NCBI RefSeq assembly: GCF_025465945.1
Contig: NZ_JANLNW010000080.1
Span: 62,001 to 126,000 of the forward strand
Source of the DNA: Pseudomonas sp. 6D_7.1_Bac1
Lineage (GTDB): Bacteria > Pseudomonadota > Gammaproteobacteria > Pseudomonadales > Pseudomonadaceae
Direction: 5' to 3'
DNA: 64,000 nt
In this document: positions 27,790-37,240 of the stretch, piece by piece
Layout: every line of letters starts with the position of its first letter
Numbering within the stretch: the first letter of the stretch is position 1
The notes under the pieces: generated by a model
Database searches by the model: none
What the model was told of the DNA's origin: nothing
Seen by the model: the letters and a program-made list of their open reading frames with translations, nothing else
Made by a program: the position numbers and the translations under genes

Positions 27790-29658
27790 TTGAAACTTTC
27801 CAGGCTGTTTATCGCCGTTGCCACGACAACGGCACTTTCTTGCATGGCGCTGGTGGGGTGTCAGACAACCGGCTCGACTCCTGCTGACATGGTGATGCGC
27901 AACGGCTATGTCTACACCGTCGATGGCAAGAATTCCGTGCAGCAGGCGATTGCCGTTGCTGGCGGCAAGATCGTTTATGTCGGTAGCGATGAAGGGGTCG
28001 CCTCGTACATCGGCACACAGACACAGCTGATCGATCTGGCGGGACGCATGTTGATGCCGGGCTTCATTGATGCCCACATGCATCCGGGGGATGGAGGTCG
28101 CGCCATGACCTTGTGCGACCTGAAATACCAGACGATGACCCGCGCGGTCTTCCAGGCGACCATTCAGGCGTGCCTGGATGCCAGCAAGGACAAGGGTCCC
28201 GATGTCTGGCTCGAAGTGGGCAGTTGGGACCGCATCGGCATGACCGGACTCGATGGCGACCCCGACAAGTCGACGCTGGACGCGCTCAAGACCCATCGTC
28301 CGATTCAGGTCCGTTCCACCGACTTCCATACCGTACTGACCAACTCTCGCGGGCTGGCGCTTGCCGGCATCAACAAGCACACGATCAACCCGGGTGATGG
28401 CAAGTACGTGCGCGACAGCGCCGGCAACCCGACCGGCATCTGCGAAGACGGTGCAGCCGATGCCATGGCCGCCGTGGTGCCGGCAGCCACCGACGCCGAG
28501 AAACTGAACCAGACCCGTGCGGCGCTCGACGCCATGCGTCAGCAAGGTATCACCAGTTTCTTCGATGCCTTGTCGGGGCCTGAGAATGGCAAAGCCTTTA
28601 GCACCTTGCAGCGGTCAGGCGAGCTGACCGCCCGGGCCTTGTTGGCGATCAAGCTTGATCCTGCCGCCGCTGCTGCAGACCCGGCCAAGACCATCGCCCA
28701 GGCCAGGGAACTGGCCAGCACCTACGACCAGGGCGAAACCAAAGCCGCGCCGGGCGTGAGCATGCGCCACGTCAAATTGTTCATGGATGGCATCATCAAC
28801 GCTCCGGCTGATACCGGTGCGATGTTAACGCCGTACTTGCACAATACCGGAACCGCTACGGCGCCCAAGTGGACGCCTGGCAAGAACCTCGGTGAGCTTT
28901 ATTTCCCCCCACAAGTACTCAACCCGCTGCTGCTGCAAGCGGTCCAGGCCGGCTTCGACCCGCACCTTCACGCCACCGGGGAGCGCGCGGTGCGTGATGC
29001 GCTGAACAGCATCGAATACGTGCGTCAGCAACTGCCCGGCAATGGGTTCCGTCCAGCCATCGCTCATGCCGAGACGGTGGACCCTGCCGACTATGCGCGC
29101 TTCAAGGCGCTTGATGTGACCGCCACCATGTCCTTCCAGTGGGCCCAGCAGGAGCCTTCCACTGTCGACGGCACCAGCGATCACCTCGGCCCGGCCCGTT
29201 TTGCACGCATGGAGCCGTCGGGCAGCATCAGCCGCGCCGGTGGCCGCGTTGCTTTTGGCAGCGACTGGCCCGTCGACCCGCTCGACGAATTCCTTGCGCT
29301 CAAGGTCGGTGTCACCCGTTCAGGCGATCCGCTGAATCCACACAGTTATGGACCCAAGTTTGCGGGAAGGCTGAATGCCGACCCGGCACTGTCGCGTACT
29401 GAAGTGCTGCGCGCCATCACCCTGAACGCCGCCGAGCAGCTGCGACTGGAGGCTGTCCTCGGCTCGGTCGAAGTGGGCAAGTTCGCCGACTTGATCGTAT
29501 TGGACAGGAACTTCATGCAGGTGCCTGAGGATGAGCTGGCTCGAAATGATGTGCTGCTGACGGTGGTGGGCGGCAAGGTCGTATGGGCCAAGGAGGCGTT
29601 CGCGGGTCTTGATCCCAAGGTGTTGTCCCAGGCATCCATCTCCCGGCCCGCCCAATAA
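27790..29658 (+). CDS. Lipoprotein amidohydrolase (YtcJ-like, amidohydrolase 3 family)
   Basis: A 622-aa metal-dependent hydrolase anchored as a lipoprotein: the N terminus has a hydrophobic signal ending in LVGC, a standard lipobox, at about residues 20-23. The catalytic fold shows the metal-binding HxH in FIDAHMHPGD, then LHATGERAVRDAL, AHAETVDP and the late FGSDWPVDPLDEF, typical of the YtcJ group. The start is a TTG at 27790 with GAGG 8 nt upstream; no ATG gives a complete signal sequence. Family members cleave N-acyl, cyclic amide or formamide bonds. It is followed 18 bp later by a second exported amidohydrolase and then by a porin and an NCS1 permease. Confidence 0.85.
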   Translation: MKLSRLFIAVATTTALSCMALVGCQTTGSTPADMVMRNGYVYTVDGKNSVQQAIAVAGGKIVYVGSDEGVASYIGTQTQLIDLAGRMLMPGFIDAHMHPGDGGRAMTLCDLKYQTMTRAVFQATIQACLDASKDKGPDVWLEVGSWDRIGMTGLDGDPDKSTLDALKTHRPIQVRSTDFHTVLTNSRGLALAGINKHTINPGDGKYVRDSAGNPTGICEDGAADAMAAVVPAATDAEKLNQTRAALDAMRQQGITSFFDALSGPENGKAFSTLQRSGELTARALLAIKLDPAAAAADPAKTIAQARELASTYDQGETKAAPGVSMRHVKLFMDGIINAPADTGAMLTPYLHNTGTATAPKWTPGKNLGELYFPPQVLNPLLLQAVQAGFDPHLHATGERAVRDALNSIEYVRQQLPGNGFRPAIAHAETVDPADYARFKALDVTATMSFQWAQQEPSTVDGTSDHLGPARFARMEPSGSISRAGGRVAFGSDWPVDPLDEFLALKVGVTRSGDPLNPHSYGPKFAGRLNADPALSRTEVLRAITLNAAEQLRLEAVLGSVEVGKFADLIVLDRNFMQVPEDELARNDVLLTVVGGKVVWAKEAFAGLDPKVLSQASISRPAQ

Positions 29659-29676
29659 CAACAAGAGAGAGTTCCG

Positions 29677-31419
29677 ATGCAACGATTTATTCCAAACCTG
29701 TTAGCTGCCGCGCTGGCTTTTTCTTCGGTGCAAGCCATGGCCGCCGCTGATCTTGTGTTGTTCAACGGCAAGGTATTCACCGCTGAATCCGGTCAAGGAT
29801 TGGTTCAGGCAGTGGCGGTGCAAGACGGCAAGATTCTTGAAGTTGGCAGCGATGCCGAGATCACGGCCCTGGCCGACGACCATACACAACGGATCGATCT
29901 GGCGGGCAAGGTGCTGATGCCTGGAATGATAGATAGCCATAGCCACCCGGTGGTTGCCGCCTTCGACAGCGTGGGTGCCAACTTGCTGGACGAAGTAAAA
30001 CCGTTGCCCGCGCTTGAGCAATGGATCATCGAGCAGGATCAGGCGGGCAGTGCGCGTGCCGGTGACGTGATCAGCATTGCCGGGGTGAGCTCGGCTTATT
30101 GGGCACAAAGCCGTGAGCTGGGCAAGCGCTTCAATCAGGGGCGCTGGGCCGAGCAACCCGTGGTGCTGAACGGGATTGACGGTCACACCGGCTGGGCCAA
30201 CAACGCCATGCTCAAACGTCTGAAGATCGACGCCGCGCTGGTAAAAAGCCTGCCGGAAAAAGAACGCAGCTATGTGGGCCACGAAGCGGACTTCACTCCC
30301 AATGGTTACTTTGCCGAATCGCGTTGGGACCTTGTACGCAGTCAGATCCCCGCGCCCAGCGCAGAGGTCATGCTGAAGGCCGCCCGTGAGGCTGTGAAAG
30401 TCAACAACCAGTACGGTGTCACCGCCTGGATGGACGCAGCAGCGAATGCCGGTCATGGCGATTCGCTGTTCGATTTCACTGCAACGGAGCAGAGCTACGG
30501 CGTACTGCCGCTCTACCGCGAACTGGCAGAGAAGGGCGAGCTCAGCGCGCACGTCGCCGCTTTGCTGATCACCAATCCGAAAAGCAAGCCGGCTGACCTG
30601 GAAGTACTGGCCAAGGTGATGAAAAAATTCGAGGGTGTGCCCAATCTGACCTTCCCGGGCATCAAGGTCTTTGCAGACGGCATCATGGAGTTTCCAGGGC
30701 AAACCGCCGCGGTTATCGACCCGTTCAAAAACAGTCTTAAAAATGGCCAATTGCTAATCGACCCGGCGCACTTTGGTGAGCTGGTGGTGGCGGCAGAAAA
30801 GCGCGACTGGATCGTGCACATGCATGCTGTCGGCGACCGTGCCGTACGTGAGTCACTCAATGGCTTTGAATATGCACGCAAGCTCAACCCGACACCGATG
30901 GCCCACAGCATCAGCCACCTGCAACTGGTCAACCCAAAGGAATTTCCGCGCTTCAAGCAGCTTGGGGTGATCGCCTCCATGCAGCTACTTTGGGCCACCG
31001 GTGAGGACTACACGGTGAAGTTGGTCAAACCCTATGTCAGTGCTTTTGCCTACCGTTACCAGTATCCCGCGCAGTCCCTGCATAAAGCTGGCGCCATGAT
31101 TGCCGGTGCCAGCGATTGGCCGGTGTCCAGCCCCAATCCGTGGAACGCTATCGCTCAGGCCAGCACTCGGAAAGGCCCGTTGGGTGTGCTTAACGCCAAG
31201 GAAAGCATTGATCGTCAGACCATGTTCTACGCCTACACCATCAATGCCGCCAAAGCCCTGCGTCTGGAGCAGCAGATTGGCTCGCTGGCACCCGGCAAAC
31301 AGGCCGATCTGATCATCCTCGACCGCGATGTATTCAAGGTCAGCGACGACGAACTGTTCGACACCAAGGTTCTGAAGACCTATTTCGCCGGCAAGCAGGT
31401 CTACGCCCCCGCGTCCTGA
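29677..31419 (+). CDS. Periplasmic amidohydrolase (YtcJ-like)
   Basis: A 580-aa protein with a cleavable signal peptide (ending near ALAFSSVQAMAA) and the amidohydrolase 3 pattern: GMIDSHSHPV with the HxH pair, HMHAVGDRAVRESL, HSISHLQLV and GASDWPVSSPNP. It is clearly related to the lipoprotein upstream but strongly diverged, so the pair is an old duplication with different substrates or different steps. Here the usual membrane anchor is absent. GAGAGAG lies 8 nt before the ATG. Expected location is the periplasm. Confidence 0.87.
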   Translation: MQRFIPNLLAAALAFSSVQAMAAADLVLFNGKVFTAESGQGLVQAVAVQDGKILEVGSDAEITALADDHTQRIDLAGKVLMPGMIDSHSHPVVAAFDSVGANLLDEVKPLPALEQWIIEQDQAGSARAGDVISIAGVSSAYWAQSRELGKRFNQGRWAEQPVVLNGIDGHTGWANNAMLKRLKIDAALVKSLPEKERSYVGHEADFTPNGYFAESRWDLVRSQIPAPSAEVMLKAAREAVKVNNQYGVTAWMDAAANAGHGDSLFDFTATEQSYGVLPLYRELAEKGELSAHVAALLITNPKSKPADLEVLAKVMKKFEGVPNLTFPGIKVFADGIMEFPGQTAAVIDPFKNSLKNGQLLIDPAHFGELVVAAEKRDWIVHMHAVGDRAVRESLNGFEYARKLNPTPMAHSISHLQLVNPKEFPRFKQLGVIASMQLLWATGEDYTVKLVKPYVSAFAYRYQYPAQSLHKAGAMIAGASDWPVSSPNPWNAIAQASTRKGPLGVLNAKESIDRQTMFYAYTINAAKALRLEQQIGSLAPGKQADLIILDRDVFKVSDDELFDTKVLKTYFAGKQVYAPAS

Positions 31420-31527
31420 CGATCACCCCGCCGACTACGCCTGAATAGCCCAGCCTCTCGCACTGCGAGGGGCTCGGCACAGCCTTGTCCGAAGTGACTC
31501 GCATACTTATAAAAATAAGAGATTTGT

Positions 31528-32268
31528 ATGAAAGCACTCTCCGTCTTCACCCTCGCCAGTCTTGTATTGGTGCCACTGACCACACAAGCGCTGACACTCA
31601 ATGACGACTTCAGCCTGCAGATCAGTCTGGCCGCGGTCAGCGACTATCGCACCCGCGGCATCTCGCAAACCTTGGGCGATCCGGCGGCCCAGGCCGGCGC
31701 CACGCTGATACACAGCAGCGGTCTGTATGTCGGGGCCTGGACCTCGAGTGTCGATTTTGGCGGCGACTTCAAGACCCGTCAGGAACTCGACTACTACGCG
31801 GGCTACAACTGGCAGGCGACCGACGCGGTCAGTCTTGATCTCGGGTACATCAAGTACAGCTATCCAAAGGAGAGCCAGTTCAACCTGAGCGAGACCTACG
31901 CCATCCTTGACGCCTATGGCGTGCAGCTCGGCGCCTACTACTCAAACGATACGCCGAACGTCTTCGGCGAAAACCAGGCGACCCTTTACACCTACCTTGG
32001 GTACAACACCACACTGCCGGCCGAGGTTGGCTTGAAACTGCGCTATGGGCGCAACGATGTCAAAGATCCGGCGTTCGTGTCGCCCAACGGCAATAGCCGC
32101 GAGTCCTACCACGAGTGGGAGGCCAAGCTGACCCGTGATTTCGTGGGCGTGACCTGGGGCCTCAGCTACATTGATACCGACCTGTCGAAAAGCGAATGCA
32201 CGGGCTGGTACGGCTATGGCGATCTGTGCACGGCCACCGTCGTGGTCAGCGCCAGCAAGACCTTCTAA
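31528..32268 (+). CDS. TorF-family putative outer-membrane porin
   Basis: A 246-aa protein with a signal peptide (LASLVLVPLTTQA, cut near residue 21) and alternating aromatic beta strands, ending in a C-terminal phenylalanine (SASKTF) as outer-membrane barrels do. The opening SLAAVSDYRTRGISQT is characteristic of the family described as gcw_chp/TorF. It probably lets the substrate or product of the amidohydrolases cross the outer membrane. It follows the second amidohydrolase by 108 bp. Confidence 0.82.
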   Translation: MKALSVFTLASLVLVPLTTQALTLNDDFSLQISLAAVSDYRTRGISQTLGDPAAQAGATLIHSSGLYVGAWTSSVDFGGDFKTRQELDYYAGYNWQATDAVSLDLGYIKYSYPKESQFNLSETYAILDAYGVQLGAYYSNDTPNVFGENQATLYTYLGYNTTLPAEVGLKLRYGRNDVKDPAFVSPNGNSRESYHEWEAKLTRDFVGVTWGLSYIDTDLSKSECTGWYGYGDLCTATVVVSASKTF

Positions 32269-32328
32269 GTTCAACCCCAAACAACAAAAACAAAAGCACC
32301 GGTCTGTCCCTCAAAGGAGCACACAGTC

Positions 32329-33741
32329 ATGACCAAGGTCAGCGATAGTCAGCAGCGAAGTCCCCTGATCGAGACCCGTTCGATCGATTACATTCCCGAG
32401 GCCGAGCGTCATGGCAGCCTCTACAGTCAATTCACCCTTTGGCTCGGCGCCAACCTGCAGATCACGGCGATTGTCACCGGTGCTCTGGCCGTGGTGCTGG
32501 GCGGCGATGTGTTCTGGTCACTCATTGGCTTGCTGATCGGCCAACTGCTCGGCGGTACAGTGGTTGCCCTGCACGCTGCGCAAGGGCCCAGGCTTGGGCT
32601 GCCGCAGATGATCTCCAGCCGCGTGCAGTTCGGCGTCTATGGCGCGGCCATCCCGATTGTGCTGGTGTGTCTGATGTATCTCGGCTTCAGCGCCACCGGC
32701 GCGGTATTGTCGGGGCAGGCCATTGCCCAGTTGATCAATGTCAGCGACAGCGCCGGTATCCTGATTTTCGCCTCCTGTATCGCGTTTCTGACGATATTCG
32801 GTTATCGGGTCATCCACCTGGTCGGGAGGATCGCCAGCGTGCTGGGCATCATTGCCTTCGTGTATCTGTTTACCCGGCTGATGACGCTCAATGATATCGG
32901 CCTGTTGCTGGAAAACCGCCATTTCGGTTGGAGCTCCTTCCTGTTGGCGGTGTCCCTTTCCGCTTCCTGGCAGATCGCCTTTGGTCCCTACGTGGCCGAC
33001 TACTCGCGTTACCTGCCGAGCAACACCTCGTCCTGGAAGACCTTCGCGGCCGTCGGTCTGGGCACGGTACTGGGCGCTCAGGCGTCCATGGTGCTCGGGG
33101 TGTTCGCCGCTGCCTTGGCGGGGCCGAATTTCCGTGGTCACGAAGTCGCTACCATCGTCGGGCTAGGCAGTACCGGTGTGATGGCCGCTTTGCTGTACTT
33201 GAGTGTGGTGTTCGGCAAGGTCACGGTTTCCACCCTCAACGCCTATGGCAGTTTCATGTGCATTGCCACCATCATCAGTGGCTTTCGTCGTCGTTTAGAG
33301 ATCACCGCCGCGCAGCGCATGCTGTTTGTGCTGGCGATTGTCGCGGCGTCCACCACGCTAGCGCTGTTGGGTCAGTACTCGTTTCTAAACACGTTCAAGT
33401 ACTTCATCCTGTTTCTGCTGACCTTCTTCACACCCTGGAGCGCGATCAACCTGGTGGATTATTACTTCATCAACAAGGAGCGCTATGACATTGCGGCACT
33501 GTCCGACCCGGCAGGTCGTTATGGCCGCTGGAACGTGCAGGGGATCGGCGTGTATGTCATGGGTGTATTGATCCAGCTGCCTTTTGTCGACACCCATTTC
33601 TACTCCGGGCCGATGGTCGCGCAGCTCGGCGGTATCGATATTTCCTGGATCATTGGTCTGGTGGTGCCGGGCATCCTGTATTACCTGCTAGCCAGGACAT
33701 CAGCCCTTGTGGTGTCGCCTGAACGGAGCTCAAAGGCCTGA
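32329..33741 (+). CDS. NCS1-family permease (cytosine/purine/hydantoin type)
   Basis: A 470-aa inner-membrane symporter with about twelve hydrophobic segments. Features of nucleobase:cation symporter 1 are IDYIPEAERHGSLYSQFTLW at the N terminus, the LGLPQMISSRVQFGVYGA stretch in helix 3 and WSAINLVDYYF in the C-terminal half. NCS1 substrates include cytosine, allantoin, hydantoins, uracil and thiamine. Its place behind two exported amidohydrolases suggests import of their cyclic-amide or nitrogen-rich product. GGAG is 9 nt upstream of the ATG. Confidence 0.88.
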   Translation: MTKVSDSQQRSPLIETRSIDYIPEAERHGSLYSQFTLWLGANLQITAIVTGALAVVLGGDVFWSLIGLLIGQLLGGTVVALHAAQGPRLGLPQMISSRVQFGVYGAAIPIVLVCLMYLGFSATGAVLSGQAIAQLINVSDSAGILIFASCIAFLTIFGYRVIHLVGRIASVLGIIAFVYLFTRLMTLNDIGLLLENRHFGWSSFLLAVSLSASWQIAFGPYVADYSRYLPSNTSSWKTFAAVGLGTVLGAQASMVLGVFAAALAGPNFRGHEVATIVGLGSTGVMAALLYLSVVFGKVTVSTLNAYGSFMCIATIISGFRRRLEITAAQRMLFVLAIVAASTTLALLGQYSFLNTFKYFILFLLTFFTPWSAINLVDYYFINKERYDIAALSDPAGRYGRWNVQGIGVYVMGVLIQLPFVDTHFYSGPMVAQLGGIDISWIIGLVVPGILYYLLARTSALVVSPERSSKA

Positions 33742-33872
33742 ACTGAGGTCAAGGCTGGAGGGTGTTACTCGATTACCGATTTAGCCGATTCCCCAGGTGA
33801 AACGCGCAAGCTTCAGCGTTTAACGTGTCCAGCGTGTTCTCACACAGCCTGGGCCCAAAGTGGACATAAAAG

Positions 33873-33896
33873 AGCGCCCCGCGTGCCCGGGGCGCT
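33873..33896 (-). terminator. Intrinsic terminator of the alcohol dehydrogenase gene
   Basis: AGCGCCCCG (33873-33881) and CGGGGCGCT (33888-33896) form a 9-bp stem with a 6-nt loop. Reading the minus strand it is followed by CTTTTAT, the expected U tract. It may also stop transcripts of the NCS1 operon arriving from the other side. Confidence 0.8.
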
Positions 33897-33985
33897 TGAA
33901 GCATCGATCACTGCATCGCTGTTGTAGCCGTCGGCAATTGCCGAGATCGCCGGGAAGGCGAGGCAAAACCCCACGCGCTAGCCCG

Positions 33986-35017
33986 TCATTTGCTGGCGTC
34001 CAGCACGACGCGGTAGCGCGCCTTGCCACTGCGTAGGTGATCGATGGCTTCGTTGACCCGGCTCATGGGAAAGTGCTCGACCTGCGGCAGAATCTGATGA
34101 CGAGCGCAGAACTCCAGCATGGTCGCCGTGGTGCTGGGCGAACCCACCGGCGAGGCGGACAAGGTCTTCTGTTGGGGGAGCAGATCGAACACGTGCACTG
34201 GAATAGCGCCAGGCACTACGCCAACAAAATGCAGGCGGCCCTTGCCGCGCAGGGTTCCGAGCATGGCCGGCCAGTCGAGGTCGGCGTTGGCGGTGACCAA
34301 GAGAAAATCCAGGGTGCCGGCAATGGACTTGAGTGCGTTACTGTCGGTAGAGGCGACTACGTTGTGTGCGCCCAGTTTCCTGGCTTCGTCCTGCTTGCTC
34401 AACGACGAGGTAAAGGCCGTGACTTCGCAGCCCCAGGCGTTGAGGAAGCGTAGTGCCAGATGACCGAGGCCGCCGATTCCCACCACACCGACCCGGTCGG
34501 TGGGTTTGACGTCGAATTCCACAAGTGGGTTGAACACCGTCGAGCCGGCGCAGAACAGAGGTCCTGCCATGGCCGGGTCGAGACCGTTCGGTATCGCAAG
34601 AGCCCAGGCCCAGTGCGAACGCAGGCGGTTGGCGAAGCCTCCGTTGCTGCCGATGATGGTGGGTTGAGCTGTGCCGCATAGCTGGTGGGAGCCTCCGATA
34701 CACGAGGAGCAATGCATGCAACTGCCCTTGTACCAACCAATGCCCACCCGTTGTCCCACTTCGAGACCGCGTACCTGTGCGCCCACTCGCACGATACTGC
34801 CGACCACTTCGTGGCCGGGGATGAAGGGGTAATGGCTGAGTCCCCATTCGTTATCGATCATCGACTGGTCGGAGTGGCAGACGCCGCAATACTCCACTGC
34901 GACTTCCACCTCCTCTTCCCCCAAAGGACCGGGATCGTAGCTATAGCGCTCCAGTGGAGCGCCGGCCGCCGTTGCGGCCCAGCCGGTGAAAGAAGTGAGT
35001 TCGGTGCTATCGCTCAT
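33986..35017 (-). CDS. Zinc-dependent alcohol/aldehyde dehydrogenase (YahK/Ahr-like)
   Basis: A 343-aa medium-chain dehydrogenase. Catalytic zinc ligands are C44 in CGVCHSD and H69-E70 in PGHE; the structural zinc site is C100, C103, C106 and C114. The nucleotide fold is GIGGLGHLA near 177. The YahK/Ahr group reduces aldehydes with NADPH. The start at 35017 is preferred over 35116 because GGAGG sits 7 nt upstream. It is a single gene between two regulated operons; a link to aminoaldehydes from polyamine breakdown is possible but only positional. Confidence 0.88.
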   Translation of the reverse strand: MSDSTELTSFTGWAATAAGAPLERYSYDPGPLGEEEVEVAVEYCGVCHSDQSMIDNEWGLSHYPFIPGHEVVGSIVRVGAQVRGLEVGQRVGIGWYKGSCMHCSSCIGGSHQLCGTAQPTIIGSNGGFANRLRSHWAWALAIPNGLDPAMAGPLFCAGSTVFNPLVEFDVKPTDRVGVVGIGGLGHLALRFLNAWGCEVTAFTSSLSKQDEARKLGAHNVVASTDSNALKSIAGTLDFLLVTANADLDWPAMLGTLRGKGRLHFVGVVPGAIPVHVFDLLPQQKTLSASPVGSPSTTATMLEFCARHQILPQVEHFPMSRVNEAIDHLRSGKARYRVVLDASK

Positions 35018-35176
35018 TGGATACCTCCAGATCAGGAGACAGGGGCTTTGGCAGCGCAGGTGCCGCGGCGGAGCCAGGGAAGTGTAGCGTAGCGTGTAGT
35101 CGTCTCTATTGCCCATGCCTTGATCAACCGCCGCTGAACCAAGGGGGCGGCACCCTTCAAGCCTGATCCAGAACCG

Positions 35177-36049
35177 TTACGTTACCTGGCTTTCTGCTGC
35201 CAGGTTGCTGAGTAACCACTCACTGAAGCTGCGCGCCAGCGGGTTGTTCTCACTATCACGATGGGTCAGCAAGGCCCAGTTGGGGCCGCGAATGGTCTCC
35301 TCAACCAAGGGTTGCAACAGCCCATTGGCGCGCGCTTGCCGACTCAATAATTGGCTGACCAGGGCGATACCGAGCCCTGCACACGCGGCGTCCAGCAGCA
35401 GGCCGGGGTCGGAAAAGTTCAGCCCCTGATCCTTCTGGCCTACATCGATGCCAGCCTCCACCGCCCAGTGACTCCAGTCCATTTCCCGCTCACCGTGGAG
35501 GGTTGTGCGCTGTTCGCCGGGCACCGCCAACAGGCTTGGGTGGCAAGCCGGGTACAGGCGGTCAGCGTGCAGCACCTTAAAGCTGCATTCGGCCTGGGAG
35601 CTGATGTCATCTCGCACAGCGAGGTCGATGGTCTGGCTGGTCATGTCCGGGACTTCATCGGTACTGAATATCCAGAGATCAACTTCTGGATGCTGGCGGC
35701 GGAAATCTTCCAGGCGTGGCAGTAGCCAGTGACGGGCGAACGTTGGGGTGGTGTTGAGGACCAGTTGGTTGGGTTTGTGGTACTGCCCAAGGCGGCGAAT
35801 GCCGACGGCGAGTTGCTGGAGCAGCGCCTGGGTGGTGCTGAGCAAGTCGCAACCCGCATCGGTCAGGCTGACGCTGCGTCCATTGCGAAAAAACAAGGGT
35901 TGTTCAAGGTACGCCTCAAGGCTGCGAATCTGCTGGCTGATCGCCGACTGGGTGAGGTGCAACTCTGCGGCTGCCTTGTGGAAACTGCCCAGCCGGGCGG
36001 CGGCTTCAAAGCCGCGAAGGGTGCCGAGAGGCGGCCAGTGCTTGAGCAT
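35177..36049 (-). CDS. LysR-family regulator (GcvA-type) divergent from agu2A
   Basis: A 290-aa regulator with the GcvA-subfamily N terminus PPLGTLRGFEAAARLGSFHK and the recognition helix LTQSAISQQIRSLEAYL. The effector domain follows from about residue 93. It faces agu2A head to head with 134 bp between the two start codons, so it very probably controls the agmatine operon. In that interval there is a 10-bp GCATGCATGC palindrome. Confidence 0.86.
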   Translation of the reverse strand: MLKHWPPLGTLRGFEAAARLGSFHKAAAELHLTQSAISQQIRSLEAYLEQPLFFRNGRSVSLTDAGCDLLSTTQALLQQLAVGIRRLGQYHKPNQLVLNTTPTFARHWLLPRLEDFRRQHPEVDLWIFSTDEVPDMTSQTIDLAVRDDISSQAECSFKVLHADRLYPACHPSLLAVPGEQRTTLHGEREMDWSHWAVEAGIDVGQKDQGLNFSDPGLLLDAACAGLGIALVSQLLSRQARANGLLQPLVEETIRGPNWALLTHRDSENNPLARSFSEWLLSNLAAESQVT

Positions 36050-36183
36050 ATTGATAAGTTCCTCTAATCATTTATCTGCAAAATCCATCGTTTGTTTAGC
36101 TGTTTTTGCAGCCGTAGCATGCATGCCAAGACCGCATAGGCAGTTTTCATTGAACACAATGACTTAACTTAAAGGTGCTTGTC

Positions 36184-37236
36184 ATGCAGCAGAATGAAAT
36201 TCGAAACAGTGGTTGGTTGATGCCGGCCGAATGGGTCAAGCACACAGCGACCTGGATGGTCTGGCCACACAACAAGGCACTCTGGGAGTCGGGTTGGGGC
36301 GTCACCTTGCCGCTGGTGCAAGAGGACTTTGCTCGTGTGGCAAACGCCATTGCCCGTTTTGAACCGGTGAAAATGGTCGTCGACCCTGCTGCTGTAGCGA
36401 GTGCCAAAGCGCTGTGTGGGCCAAACATCGAACTGATCGAGCTGGCGGTGAACGACAGCTGGTGCCGGGACTCCGGCCCGAGCTTCATCTGCCACCCACA
36501 ACAGGGTCTGGCCGGTGTGAGCTGGCGCTTCAACGCGTGGGGCGGGAAGTCGGCCTTTGACCTGGACGAAAGCCTGGCTCGCCGCGCACTCAATCACCTG
36601 GGGGTGAAGTGCTTTGCTCCCACGCTGAGTAACGAAGGCGGCGCCATTCATGTCGACGGCGAAGGTACGCTGATCACCACCGAGTCGGTATTGCTCAACC
36701 CCAATCGCAACCCGGGCATGAGCAAGGCTGAGATGGAGGAGATCTTCACTCAGCTGCTAGGCGTGAAGAAAACCGTCTGGCTGCCGGGCGATCCAGACTA
36801 TGTGACCGGCGACATGACCGATGGCCATGTCGATGGCGTGTGCGCTTTCGCCCGCCCTGGCGTGCTGCTGGTGGACGCCACTCACGACAAGAACTCGGTG
36901 TATGCCGAAGTTGTACGAGAAAACCGTCGCGCTTTGGAGCTGGCAACCGATGCCCACGGTCGACCGTTCGAGCTGATCGAGCTGTATGAAGCCACCGATG
37001 CAGTGGACACCGAGGCTGAAGTGTTCTGTGCCTCCTACACCAACTTCTACATCGCCAACAACGCCATCATCATGCCGGCCTATGGCATTGACGCCGACAA
37101 GGTGGCTGCGCAAGTGTTGGGTCAGGCGTTCCCCGGGCGTGAGGTGGTGCCGGTGCGGATCAATCATCTGGCCCATGGTGGTGGCGGTGTGCATTGCATC
37201 ACCCAGCAACAACCCGCCTGGCCAGTGGAGGGTTGA
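36184..37236 (+). CDS. agu2A: Agmatine deiminase (agu2A-type)
   Basis: A 350-aa guanidine-modifying enzyme that hydrolyses agmatine to N-carbamoylputrescine and ammonia in the cytoplasm. It has MPAEWVKHTATWMVWPH at the N terminus, the substrate-binding NDSWCRDSGP, the catalytic NEGGAIHVDGEG, HVDGVCAF and the nucleophile C338 in GGGGVHC. The ATG at 36184 follows AAAGG by 8 nt; a GTG at 36175 is less likely. The order deiminase, carbamoylase, binding protein, exported deiminase matches the agu2ABCA' operon known in P. aeruginosa. Confidence 0.92.
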   Translation: MQQNEIRNSGWLMPAEWVKHTATWMVWPHNKALWESGWGVTLPLVQEDFARVANAIARFEPVKMVVDPAAVASAKALCGPNIELIELAVNDSWCRDSGPSFICHPQQGLAGVSWRFNAWGGKSAFDLDESLARRALNHLGVKCFAPTLSNEGGAIHVDGEGTLITTESVLLNPNRNPGMSKAEMEEIFTQLLGVKKTVWLPGDPDYVTGDMTDGHVDGVCAFARPGVLLVDATHDKNSVYAEVVRENRRALELATDAHGRPFELIELYEATDAVDTEAEVFCASYTNFYIANNAIIMPAYGIDADKVAAQVLGQAFPGREVVPVRINHLAHGGGGVHCITQQQPAWPVEG

Positions 37237-37240
37237 TGCC

